A stretch of DNA of 8,511 bases from Campylobacterales bacterium (GCA_027080605.1 JALWRO010000040.1:328-8838); one strand, 5' to 3'. Shown: positions 1-6,791, counted from the first letter of the stretch. Notes: generated by a model not told the origin, from the sequence alone. Translations and numbers: made by a program.

Positions 1-874
1 GTTTATCTACACCAGAAACCGCAACCAGTCCAGTCTCCTTATTAACGCTAATGCTTCGCGGATGAAACGGAAGCTCGATCGTCTTGACAATCTGATTGGT
101 TGCCGAGTCAAGCACATCGATCGCATCGCTTCCGCGGTTGTCGATATACATCTTCGGTGTTTGCGTATGTTCACCGTGCATTTTTACCACTTCTGCTGCA
201 TACGTCTTTTGGTGCCCGGTCGGAATCTCATCGATCATTTGCATATTGTTCACATCCACGACAACGATACGATTTTGCTCTTTATCTCCAAACCATGCGC
301 GGACATTTTCGTTTTCATGCATGCCCTCTTTGTTTTGCTGATACTTTTTCTTTGTCTGCGCTACGTGTGCCATCGCACTCTCTTTATCGATCAGACGTCC
401 TTTATAACCGCTTTGTTGCTTCAGAGTACTCCAGACATCGGTCAGCTGCGTTTCTGTTTTTGGGAGTGCTTTGATACCGTTGGTTTTCAGTGCATTGACC
501 ACTTCCTTTTTGATCTGAATACCGTTATGGGCATCGCCGTCAAAGTCGATGGTTTGCAAGAAAGAGGCAATTGTCTCATTCTCTTCGATGATCTTCTTCC
601 CGTCAGCCAAATCTGCCGCAGGAATCTCTTTTAAAAGCATATCACCCACATAAAAACGACACGCTTTTCCTTTTTCAAACGTAAACGCTCCCTCGCTGTC
701 AGTTGTACCTTCCTGCGTACCGCACCGATAAGCAACACCCTCTACCGCAGAATCGAGATAGTACGCTTTTCCTGTCGAATCACCGTTTGTTACCGCTGTA
801 CTACTGCTTCCACACCCGCTCAAAATAGCCGATGCCGCCAGTGCACTCATAATATATTTCATTTTGTTTTGCAT
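1..874 (-). CDS. Lipoprotein with Cys-pair module and YVTN-type beta-propeller start (3' end cut by window edge)
   Basis: The frame is open from an ATG at 874 to the left edge (291 codons seen, no stop), so the C-terminus is missing. A CTCCT block at 881-885 is an AGGAG ribosome site 6 nt before this ATG; a second in-frame ATG at 862 is less well placed. Residues 1-20 form a lipoprotein signal peptide with lipobox L-S-G-C, so Cys21 should be lipidated. Residues 35-80 (DSAVEGVAYRCG, then EGAFTF and a second Cys at 72) resemble a small beta module common in bacterial surface lipoproteins. Residues 90-190 look helical and charged. From about 190, blades of the YVTN/YncE propeller type appear (NRIVVVDVNN, then AIDVLDSATNQIVKTIELP). 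Met-His pairs at 185-186 and 232-233, with His236 and Met242, could bind metal; this is inference. It is divergent from the TonB operon and has a similar promoter repeat, suggesting a role in the same copper system. The exact function is unknown. Confidence 0.85.
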   Translation of the reverse strand, partial: MQNKMKYIMSALAASAILSGCGSSSTAVTNGDSTGKAYYLDSAVEGVAYRCGTQEGTTDSEGAFTFEKGKACRFYVGDMLLKEIPAADLADGKKIIEENETIASFLQTIDFDGDAHNGIQIKKEVVNALKTNGIKALPKTETQLTDVWSTLKQQSGYKGRLIDKESAMAHVAQTKKKYQQNKEGMHENENVRAWFGDKEQNRIVVVDVNNMQMIDEIPTGHQKTYAAEVVKMHGEHTQTPKMYIDNRGSDAIDVLDSATNQIVKTIELPFHPRSISVNKETGLVAVSGVDK

Positions 875-906
875 TTTACACTCCTGTTGTTTTAATTTGT
901 GATGTA

Positions 907-939
907 ATTGTACAAGCAAAGTATTACCTAAGTATTACC
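907..939 (-). promoter_or_regulatory. Putative promoter of the lipoprotein gene with 11-bp-phased direct repeat
   Basis: On the minus strand the 10-mer GGTAATACTT occurs twice in tandem (939-930 and 928-919), offset by 11 bp. A TACAAT -10 candidate lies at 912-907, and transcription would start near 900, about 26 nt before the ATG. Written in the phase of the other two promoters it is GTAAT-N6-GTAAT-N10-TACAAT. The half-site shares TAA with TTAAC, and all spacings are the same. No good -35 box is seen, which fits an activator-dependent promoter. The repeat is certain; the promoter role is inferred. Confidence 0.5.
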
Positions 940-954
940 ACTTTGAAAACAGTA

Positions 955-969
955 CTTCATGAAATGAAG
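955..969. repeat. Short perfect inverted repeat between divergent promoters
   Basis: CTTCAT-gaa-ATGAAG is a perfect 6-bp inverted repeat with a 3-nt centre, placed between the two direct-repeat elements of the divergent region (919-939 and 979-994). It could be an operator for a dimeric regulator. It is short enough to be chance. Confidence 0.3.
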
Positions 970-978
970 AAAATCTCT

Positions 979-1010
979 TTAACAGAAACTTAACTCTTTT
1001 CAACTATAAT
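979..1010 (+). promoter_or_regulatory. Putative exbB-exbD-tonB promoter with TTAAC direct repeat
   Basis: TTAAC at 979-983 and again at 990-994 are 11 bp apart (N6 spacer). Ten bases later comes a perfect TATAAT at 1005-1010. The predicted start of transcription near 1017 leaves about 20 nt before the exbB ATG. No TTGACA-like -35 box is present; the repeat occupies its place, as in promoters activated by PhoB/OmpR-family regulators. The receptor promoter has the same two half-sites and the same 10-nt gap. Confidence 0.6.
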
Positions 1011-1037
1011 CACACAAATATTCAGAAGTGGGATGCA

Positions 1038-1484
1038 ATGCCGGTTGAAGAGATTAAAAATATTGTAGATTACGGGATTATCGGGTTACTGGTTTTTTTG
1101 AGTTTTCTGACATTTTGGTTTGCGATTGAACGTCTTTTGTATTACCGCACTATTGACCTGAATAACTACGACCATCAAAAAGAGCTGGAACTCGACCTCT
1201 TCAAACACCTTCCCACCATTGCTTCTATCGGTTCGACTGCGCCGTATATCGGTCTTTTGGGAACTGTACTTGCGATTATTCTCACCTTTTATGTCATCGG
1301 TGAGCAACAGGATAGTATCAATCCGGCGGAGATCATGAAGCACCTTGCACTTGCACTCAAAGCGACTGCTGCCGGTCTTGTCGTGGCGATTCCCGCAACG
1401 GTCATATACAATGCGCTGCTCAACAAAGTGGACAGGCTCATCGCCCGCTGGGAAGTACTTCGGGAGAAGACTGAGCGTTCATGA
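1038..1484 (+). CDS. exbB: ExbB-type proton channel subunit of the TonB complex
   Basis: Inner-membrane component of the TonB-ExbB-ExbD motor, which uses the proton-motive force to energise outer-membrane receptors. The 148 residues show three membrane segments (about 13-30, 64-87 and 104-128), the MotA/TolQ/ExbB layout. The conserved signatures are visible: STAPYIGLLGTV (66-77) and ATAAGLVVAIPA (109-120) followed by YN. It is shorter than E. coli ExbB (244 residues), as is usual for the compact Campylobacterota form. The ATG at 1038 has only a weak ribosome site (AGTGGGA, 1027-1033). Its TGA overlaps the exbD start by 4 nt (ATGA, 1481-1484), so the two are translationally coupled. TolQ is the alternative, but the adjacent tonB and receptor favour ExbB. 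Confidence 0.93.
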   Translation: MPVEEIKNIVDYGIIGLLVFLSFLTFWFAIERLLYYRTIDLNNYDHQKELELDLFKHLPTIASIGSTAPYIGLLGTVLAIILTFYVIGEQQDSINPAEIMKHLALALKATAAGLVVAIPATVIYNALLNKVDRLIARWEVLREKTERS

Positions 1485-1858
1485 GGAGAGAGCGTTTTGA
1501 GAAGATGAATGTCGTTCCGTTTATCGACATTGTACTTGTACTACTGGTGATTGTTCTTGCGACGGCTACTTTTGTGACCAACCATGCTATCAAAGTCGAT
1601 CTCCCCAAAGCGAACAGCCAAAAGAGAGAGGATCGCAAAAGTATCACTGTGACGATCAACAACAAGGGAGAATACTTTTTTAACAAAACACCCACATCGC
1701 TGGAGCGTTTGAAAACTTCACTTGCCCAGCTCAACCCTGCAAAAGATATCATCTCTCTGCACACGGATCAAAACACCCCGTTTCACTATTTTGTAGATGT
1801 GATCGACTTTCTGAAAGAGCGGGGATTTGCAAATATCTCCATTGTCACCAAACGCTAA
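1481..1858 (+). CDS. exbD: ExbD-type subunit of the TonB complex
   Basis: Partner of ExbB in the proton-driven motor that powers TonB. The protein has 125 residues: a short basic cytoplasmic tail (MRRERFEK), one membrane helix (about 11-33) and a periplasmic domain with a YFFNKTP strand and a terminal NISIVTKR strand. The helix begins NVVPFIDIVLVLLV, which holds the essential proton-carrying Asp of the family (Asp16 here, corresponding to Asp25 of E. coli ExbD). The start ATG lies inside the exbB stop. TonB follows after 9 nt. TolR is the related alternative; the neighbours argue for ExbD. Confidence 0.93.
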   Translation: MRRERFEKMNVVPFIDIVLVLLVIVLATATFVTNHAIKVDLPKANSQKREDRKSITVTINNKGEYFFNKTPTSLERLKTSLAQLNPAKDIISLHTDQNTPFHYFVDVIDFLKERGFANISIVTKR

Positions 1859-1867
1859 GGTCGGCAG

Positions 1868-2584
1868 GTGCGGCAACATCGGTACAAACTCTCTTTTTTC
1901 ATCACCCTTTCACTTTATGCGGCGATAATCGGAAGCTATATCTATCTGCAAAGCAGAAATATTGTGATTCCCCCACAGCCCGAAACCCAAAAAATCACCC
2001 TTTCACTTGAAGCATTCCAACCTCCTCCACCGGTACTGCCCGATGAACCGATACTTCCGAAACCCATCGAAAAACCAACATTTCATGAAGTCACTAAACC
2101 GGAGATTCCGCAACTAATACCTCCCCTGCCCGTCCACAAGCCAAAACCCAAACCACGTTCTAAAAAACAACATCGTAAGAGACACAAGAAACATCCCAAA
2201 AAAGTTATTCACAAACCAAAAGATATACCACCTGTGCCCGCACCCTCAGAAAACAGTCAACCTGTTCATGAAACACCACCCCAAAAAGTACACATCGCAT
2301 CTCCTGCTGCCAGAAATCGTTTTTTTGCAACGCTAAGGAGCAAGATCAATCAGGCAAAAAGTTATCCCAGAATTGCACAAAAACGCCATATTCAGGGAAT
2401 CGTCGAAGTATCGTTCACCGTCACGCAAAACGGTTACCTTACCAACCTCTCCGTAACCGGACCAAAGGTTTTTCACGCATCGGCAAAAAGAGCTGTACAG
2501 AGTGCCTTTCCCATCAACACCGCACACACTCCGGTAACGTTTCCAATCGATATTCGTTTAAAACTACGTTACCAATTACACTAA
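1868..2584 (+). CDS. tonB: TonB energy-transducing protein with His/Lys/Pro-rich linker
   Basis: Spans the periplasm and passes energy from ExbB/ExbD to the TonB box of outer-membrane receptors. The 238 residues comprise a short basic N-terminus and a single membrane anchor (about 8-27), a long proline-rich linker (35-140), and a C-terminal TonB domain (about 147-238). That domain contains SYPRIAQKR (165-173), then GIVEVSFTV and NGYLTNLSV, the usual beta-alpha-beta pattern. The start is GTG at 1868 with AAGG at 1857-1860; no ATG fits. The linker is unusually basic at 88-118 and has five His (90, 102, 106, 109, 115) among Lys, Arg and Pro. This rigid linker type is normal for TonB, but the His content is notable next to a copper receptor. 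It is the last gene of the exbB-exbD-tonB operon; a separate promoter for the receptor starts 3 nt after its stop. Confidence 0.93.
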   Translation: MRQHRYKLSFFITLSLYAAIIGSYIYLQSRNIVIPPQPETQKITLSLEAFQPPPPVLPDEPILPKPIEKPTFHEVTKPEIPQLIPPLPVHKPKPKPRSKKQHRKRHKKHPKKVIHKPKDIPPVPAPSENSQPVHETPPQKVHIASPAARNRFFATLRSKINQAKSYPRIAQKRHIQGIVEVSFTVTQNGYLTNLSVTGPKVFHASAKRAVQSAFPINTAHTPVTFPIDIRLKLRYQLH

Positions 2585-2586
2585 AG

Positions 2587-2618
2587 TTAACAAAAAATTA
2601 ACACGACCTTGTCATAAT
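2587..2618 (+). promoter_or_regulatory. Putative receptor promoter with TTAAC direct repeat
   Basis: TTAAC at 2587-2591 and 2598-2602 are separated by six A residues (11-bp phase). Ten nt later a CATAAT -10 candidate lies at 2613-2618. Spacing is identical to the exbB promoter. Transcription would start near 2625, giving a leader of about 20 nt with a strong ribosome site. The receptor may thus be made both from this promoter and by readthrough from tonB; no terminator is visible after tonB. Confidence 0.6.
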
Positions 2619-2645
2619 ACCAAAAATATTTCTGGAGGAGTTGTT

Positions 2646-4679
2646 ATGACAGTGATGAAAAAAGGAGTCGGTCTTTCACTGATGTGCGCCCTGTCTCTCT
2701 ATGCGGCAGAGGCGCAGCTTGGTACTATCGATGTGGAAGCCAAAGCAGATACCGAAGTGATCAAAGACGTACACGGAGAAGATATCAAATCGGCGGATCT
2801 CGCGGAAGCGCTTTTTAAACAGTCTCCGAGTGTCTCTATCGTCAGACGTTCCGGTATTGCAAACGATATCATCGTCAGAGGTCAGAAAAAGGATAACATC
2901 AATATCACCATCGACGGTGCCAAAGTATACGGTGCCTGCCCTAACCGCATGGATCCGCCGGTATCTCACGTTTTGACAAACAATATCGACTATATCCAGA
3001 TAAATGAAGGTCCCTACGATGTGGAAAATTTCGGTGTTTTAAGTGCCGATGTAAAAATTCACACTATTAAGCCATCCAAAGAACTCAAAGGCGATATCAA
3101 TCTCGGCGCGGGTAGTTTCGGCTACCAGAAAGGTGCGTTTTCCGTCAGCGGCGGTAAAGAGAGCATTCGCTTCCTGCTCACCGGCTCCGCAGAAAAGAGT
3201 GATCAGTATAAAGATGGAAACGGGGATGATTTTGTCGGGCAGATTGCAAAAAATATTGCATTGGGAAAAGCACCTAAAGCAGCGCAATATCAGCCACAAT
3301 ATCAAAATATGGATGCCTATACAAAAAAAACGCTGATGGGTAAACTCTTTTGGGATATCGCCGAAAATCATGAACTCCACCTCAGTTATACCGCTAACCG
3401 AAGTGACGACGTGCTCTATCCCTCTACCAAAATGGATGCACTCTATGACGATTCCGACATATACAATATGGAGTATATTGCCAAAGCATTGGGTAAATAT
3501 TCCAAAAAACTGACACTGCAAACCTACTACTCCACAGTCGAACACCCGATGTCTATTAAATACAGGAATATGGCGAAAATGAAAGGCTTTGAAGTTACCC
3601 ATAAACTTGAGACTAAAATGCGCGGTACAAAACTCAAAAACAGCTTTGATCTTGACAATCATGAAATCACAGCAGGTCTCGATTACAGTCTGCGAAACTG
3701 GGACGGTGGCTACTATAAAAACGGTAAGCCCTTTCCGGAAGCAAAATTTCACAGTATTTACGACTCCGATACAGAAAACTACGCCTTTTTTGCAAAAGAC
3801 AAAATCACCCTTTCCGACATCTCCGTCGAAGTCGGACTGCGTTATGACGACACCTCTGTCAGCTCCAAAAACAGTCAACAACAGGATAATGACTATTCAG
3901 AGCTAAACGGCTACGTACTGACAACTTACCATAAAGAGAACGACCGTTACTATATCGGTCTTGGACGCTCGTCCCGTGTACCGGATGCCAAAGAGTTGTA
4001 CTGGGTGGGGAGCATGGGCAACATGATCGGTACGCCAAATCTTGATGATACAGTCAATTATGAACTCGATCTCGGAATGGACAAACAGTTTGAAAACACT
4101 TCACTCAAAGCCAAACTCTTCTACTCCAAACTGAATAATTTCATCGCTTATAATGCAAGCCGTGTCAATAAAATGGGTATGCCGCTGCATGCTTATGAAA
4201 ATGTCGATGCCACAATTTACGGAGGTGAATTAAGCGGTACATGGTTCGCTACAGACACGCTCTATTTCGACTATGGTGCATCGTACCAGCGAGGGGAAAA
4301 GGATGATCCTCTAACCGGTGAGACAGGTACCGATATGCCGGAAATTCCGCCGTTAAAATTCAATATTGCCGCCAATTACGATTATGATGATTCACTCTTG
4401 ATGAAAGCGGAAATAGTCGGTTCAGATAAATGGAAAGATTATGATGCAGAAAACGGAGAACAGCCTCTCAGCGGCTATGCGGTTATGAACCTCAAAGCCA
4501 CCAAAACGTTCAGGAAACGCTTTGAACTGACCCTCGGTATAGACAATCTGTTTGACAAAACCTATGCGGTTTCAAACACCTACAAAGACCTGGTTTTGCT
4601 GACTACCGGAGACAACAACGTGATGCTGATGAACGAGCCGGGCAGGTACTACTACGCAAACCTGCGGTATAAGTTTTAA
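2646..4679 (+). CDS. TonB-dependent outer-membrane copper receptor (OprC/NosA family)
   Basis: A gated 22-strand barrel receptor importing a substrate across the outer membrane, here most likely copper. The 677 residues comprise a signal peptide (about 1-23), a TonB-box-like LGTIDVEA (25-32), a plug domain (about 40-145, with IIVRGQKKDNINITIDG at 75-91), then the barrel ending in the typical aromatic strand (YYYANLRYKF). The plug contains CPNRMDPP (98-105), a hallmark of the OprC/NosA copper receptors. In P. aeruginosa OprC, copper is held by a CxxxM pair in the plug and an HxM pair in the barrel. Here Cys98/Met102 and His300/Met302 (VEHPMS) fit both. GGAGGAG (2634-2640) lies 5 nt before the ATG at 2646 and decides the start over the Met at codon 4. 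It follows exbB-exbD-tonB and has its own promoter with the same repeat. Specificity for copper is inferred from the ligands; the receptor fold is certain. Confidence 0.93.
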   Translation: MTVMKKGVGLSLMCALSLYAAEAQLGTIDVEAKADTEVIKDVHGEDIKSADLAEALFKQSPSVSIVRRSGIANDIIVRGQKKDNINITIDGAKVYGACPNRMDPPVSHVLTNNIDYIQINEGPYDVENFGVLSADVKIHTIKPSKELKGDINLGAGSFGYQKGAFSVSGGKESIRFLLTGSAEKSDQYKDGNGDDFVGQIAKNIALGKAPKAAQYQPQYQNMDAYTKKTLMGKLFWDIAENHELHLSYTANRSDDVLYPSTKMDALYDDSDIYNMEYIAKALGKYSKKLTLQTYYSTVEHPMSIKYRNMAKMKGFEVTHKLETKMRGTKLKNSFDLDNHEITAGLDYSLRNWDGGYYKNGKPFPEAKFHSIYDSDTENYAFFAKDKITLSDISVEVGLRYDDTSVSSKNSQQQDNDYSELNGYVLTTYHKENDRYYIGLGRSSRVPDAKELYWVGSMGNMIGTPNLDDTVNYELDLGMDKQFENTSLKAKLFYSKLNNFIAYNASRVNKMGMPLHAYENVDATIYGGELSGTWFATDTLYFDYGASYQRGEKDDPLTGETGTDMPEIPPLKFNIAANYDYDDSLLMKAEIVGSDKWKDYDAENGEQPLSGYAVMNLKATKTFRKRFELTLGIDNLFDKTYAVSNTYKDLVLLTTGDNNVMLMNEPGRYYYANLRYKF

Positions 4680-4703
4680 TTGAAATGAAGGGAAATAGTT
4701 CCA

Positions 4704-4722
4704 GGAGAGGCGAAGTCTCTCC
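4704..4722. terminator. Hairpin between convergent genes (possible weak bidirectional terminator)
   Basis: GGAGAG (4704-4709) pairs with CTCTCC (4717-4722) around a 7-nt loop. It lies between the receptor stop (4679) and the stop of the convergent small gene (4735). Neither strand has a clear U-run after it, so termination strength is doubtful. Confidence 0.35.
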
Positions 4723-4734
4723 CGAATCGTGCTA

Positions 4735-4953
4735 TTAAAAATCATTGAGCTCTTTTCCTCTCAGCTTGATACGCTTCAGTTTATACATAGCAATCAGATC
4801 ATCAGCATCGAGATCGAGCTTGTTACATAAAAATCCGAGTTTCAACAACTCAAATTCTGTGTGATTTTGCTTCTTCATATAGGTAATTGCGGGCGGTGTT
4901 TTACCTATAGCATGAGCAAGTTCTTTGCCGGAAACTTTTTTTAAATCTCCCAT
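4735..4953 (-). CDS. Small XRE-like helix-turn-helix protein, 72 residues
   Basis: Possible DNA-binding protein. The 72 residues look wholly helical. Residues 8-30 (VSGKELAHAIGKTPPAITYMKK) fit an HTH of the Cro/XRE type, with the SGKELAHAIG start of helix 2 and the turn before the PPAITYMKK recognition helix. Residues 33-55 form the following helices (FELLKLGFLCNKLDLDADDLI), and the tail is basic (KLKRIKLRGKEL). There is no partner domain, so it would act as a small dimeric regulator or an accessory factor. The start is well supported: GGGGAG (4965-4960) lies 6 nt before the ATG. It is a single gene, convergent with the receptor and 104 bp downstream of the kinase gene on the same strand. A direct repeat lies upstream. 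I do not recognise a named family; target and function are unknown. Confidence 0.75.
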   Translation of the reverse strand: MGDLKKVSGKELAHAIGKTPPAITYMKKQNHTEFELLKLGFLCNKLDLDADDLIAMYKLKRIKLRGKELNDF

Positions 4954-4986
4954 CTTAAACTCCCCTTGAATATTTTTTATAAGGGA

Positions 4987-5020
4987 AGTATATCGATTAG
5001 AAGTGTCAAAGTTGTGTCAT
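4987..5020 (-). promoter_or_regulatory. Possible promoter of the small HTH gene with 11-bp direct repeat
   Basis: On the minus strand TGACAC occurs at 5019-5014 and 5008-5003, 11 bp apart. A TATACT -10 candidate lies at 4992-4987, followed by GGGGAG and the ATG. The element can be read as ATGACA-N5-TTGACA, near TTAACA-N5-TTAACA of the copper promoters, but the gap to the -10 differs by 2 nt. On the plus strand it resembles a Pho box (TGTCA-N6-TGTCA). Confidence 0.35.
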
Positions 5021-5057
5021 TTTTTAATCAATTAAATTATTTTCTTGATTAATTTAA

Positions 5058-6791
5058 CTATATAATTATTATAAATTTGGTTCCATCCGGAAGACGTTCG
5101 ATCAGGATCTCCCCTTTCATATGTTTTTCGACAATAATCTTTGTCATATAGAGTCCAAGCCCCATCGAATCTTTCTTTGTCGTAAAGTACGGTTCGTATA
5201 TTCTGCGCATCACTTCTTCAGATATCGGCACTCCGGTGTTTTCAACCGAAATAATCACCTTTTTACCGTGACGATAGAGTCTCAGTGTAATAGTTCCCCC
5301 TTCGTCAGTAGCGTCAATAGCATTTTTCAGAAGATTGAGCATGACTTGTAAAAACTCGTTGCGATAGAGTTCAAACTCAATATTATCATCCAGATGATCG
5401 ACAATATTGATATTTTTCTTAGCAATAGCATTGTTTAAAAAAGCAACGGAACGCTTAATGAGATCTTTCAGATTAACGACTTTGATTGCCGTAGTCGGTT
5501 TGTAAAAAGTACGGAAATCCTCTATGGTCTCGCTCATATACTCCACATTCTCTTCAATCTCTTCACAATTTTTGTCAAGCTCCTCTTTGGTAATTTTCCC
5601 ACCATGCAGCTCTGCACGCATCAACGCAACAATGGAAGCGATTTTATTGATAGGCTGCCGCCATTGATGGGCAATCATACTGAAAAGCTCACCGATCAGC
5701 GCCTGTTTGGTCTGAAACATCATCTTTTCATGCGTATCGTTAATCTGTTCTTCATAACGCTTAAATCTGCTATAGGTAATATAAGAGAGATAGAGAGATA
5801 AGACAATAGATACCAGCAATCCAAGTCCGAGAATCAGCAGATTTTTTTTCACATTGTGAATTTCCTGCCCTTTCTTATATTTCAGTTTCGCTACGTTTAT
5901 CTTTCTGTGTTCCAAAGAGCGTAACCCTACCAGATACCATCCGTAATCTTTGGAATAGACACTGTAGACAATTTTGTCCTTTTCAACACTCAGTCCCGTC
6001 CTGGCATATTGCTTTAAGTCTTTGGATACTTTCTCTTCGGGACAGTAAACAATATCCCCGTCTCTGTCCAGGATAAAGAAAAATCCGTTTTTCAGATAGA
6101 CACTGGTATCGAGATATTCCAAAATCTCACGTTTGATCATATCCTGCAAATCATCCAGAAAATAACCCGCACCAATATACATATTTTTATAGGCAAGTTT
6201 TTTGAGATAGACCATTTGGTCATACATCATATCTCTGTTACCGTAAGGTTTATACCAGCTATATGAGATAAACCCTTCCTTCTCGTACCGAATCAGCCTG
6301 TTAAAGTCGTTAACAAACACAAGACCGTTACTGTCTTTAACGTTTCGTATATTTTTATGCCGCAGTTTTCTGTCATAATGCCAGTACACATACCCGCTGG
6401 TATCCATGACAAACAGATGTCCCATCGTATCGTTCAGTTTAATACCGTGTAATGCTGCGACAATTGCCTCTTTGCCTTTATGTGCGCGATAGAGGTTATC
6501 TGCCACCTTTGCGCTGACCTCCACCAGACTTTTAATATCGTTCATCACTTCATCGTTACGCTTTTTGTCATAAAAAACGATCGATTTGACAACCGAATCA
6601 ACACGATCTTTCAAGTCGTTTTTCTGACTCTCTATAAACATCTGTTCGTATACTTTTACTTCCTGTGAAATATCGTGCTGTTGTATATATTTGACAAACG
6701 AATAGGCGGCACCACCAAAGACAAAAAGCACCGTAAGCGGAACAAAAACAATCAAAAGAATAATCCGTTTTTGAGAAACTCTCTCTTTCAT
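5058..6791 (-). CDS. Cache-domain sensor histidine kinase
   Basis: Inner-membrane sensor that would phosphorylate the response regulator encoded just upstream. Counted from the ATG at 6791 (577 residues): membrane helix 10-35; a large periplasmic region (about 36-315) with a Cache-type fold, including DTSGYVYWHYD near 130 and YIGAGYFLDD near 205, and a second Cache-like lobe (NGFFFILDRDGDIVY, 235-249); membrane helix 317-341; a short coiled linker with no evident HAMP domain; then the H-box AHQWRQP with His375. The ATPase domain has N-box Asn486/Asn490, an ENTG G1 box (517-520) and GLGLYM (544-549), so it should be active. H-boxes with HQWRQP are very common in Campylobacterota. The ATG overlaps the regulator stop by 1 nt (TGATG); a GTG at 6794 is an alternative. 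The ligand is unknown; Cache domains usually sense small molecules such as organic acids or amino acids. Confidence 0.92.
   Translation of the reverse strand: MKERVSQKRIILLIVFVPLTVLFVFGGAAYSFVKYIQQHDISQEVKVYEQMFIESQKNDLKDRVDSVVKSIVFYDKKRNDEVMNDIKSLVEVSAKVADNLYRAHKGKEAIVAALHGIKLNDTMGHLFVMDTSGYVYWHYDRKLRHKNIRNVKDSNGLVFVNDFNRLIRYEKEGFISYSWYKPYGNRDMMYDQMVYLKKLAYKNMYIGAGYFLDDLQDMIKREILEYLDTSVYLKNGFFFILDRDGDIVYCPEEKVSKDLKQYARTGLSVEKDKIVYSVYSKDYGWYLVGLRSLEHRKINVAKLKYKKGQEIHNVKKNLLILGLGLLVSIVLSLYLSYITYSRFKRYEEQINDTHEKMMFQTKQALIGELFSMIAHQWRQPINKIASIVALMRAELHGGKITKEELDKNCEEIEENVEYMSETIEDFRTFYKPTTAIKVVNLKDLIKRSVAFLNNAIAKKNINIVDHLDDNIEFELYRNEFLQVMLNLLKNAIDATDEGGTITLRLYRHGKKVIISVENTGVPISEEVMRRIYEPYFTTKKDSMGLGLYMTKIIVEKHMKGEILIERLPDGTKFIIII

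Noticed and set aside
62..634. Plus-strand open frames of 190, 124 and 81 codons over 62-634
   Set aside because: They lie antisense to the lipoprotein frame, which is open for all 291 codons with a clear signal peptide, lipobox and ribosome site. The plus-strand products look like low-complexity shadow translations.
3039..3881. Minus-strand 280-codon open frame inside the receptor gene
   Set aside because: The receptor frame has full plug and barrel features. The antisense product is rich in Phe, Val, Cys and Ile without a recognisable domain and has no ribosome site.
5024..5052. AT-rich inverted repeat TTAATCAA / TTGATTAA after the kinase stop as a terminator
   Set aside because: The stem is only 8 bp of almost pure A-T with a 13-nt loop, and no U-run follows on the minus strand. 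It is probably a by-product of AT-rich sequence.
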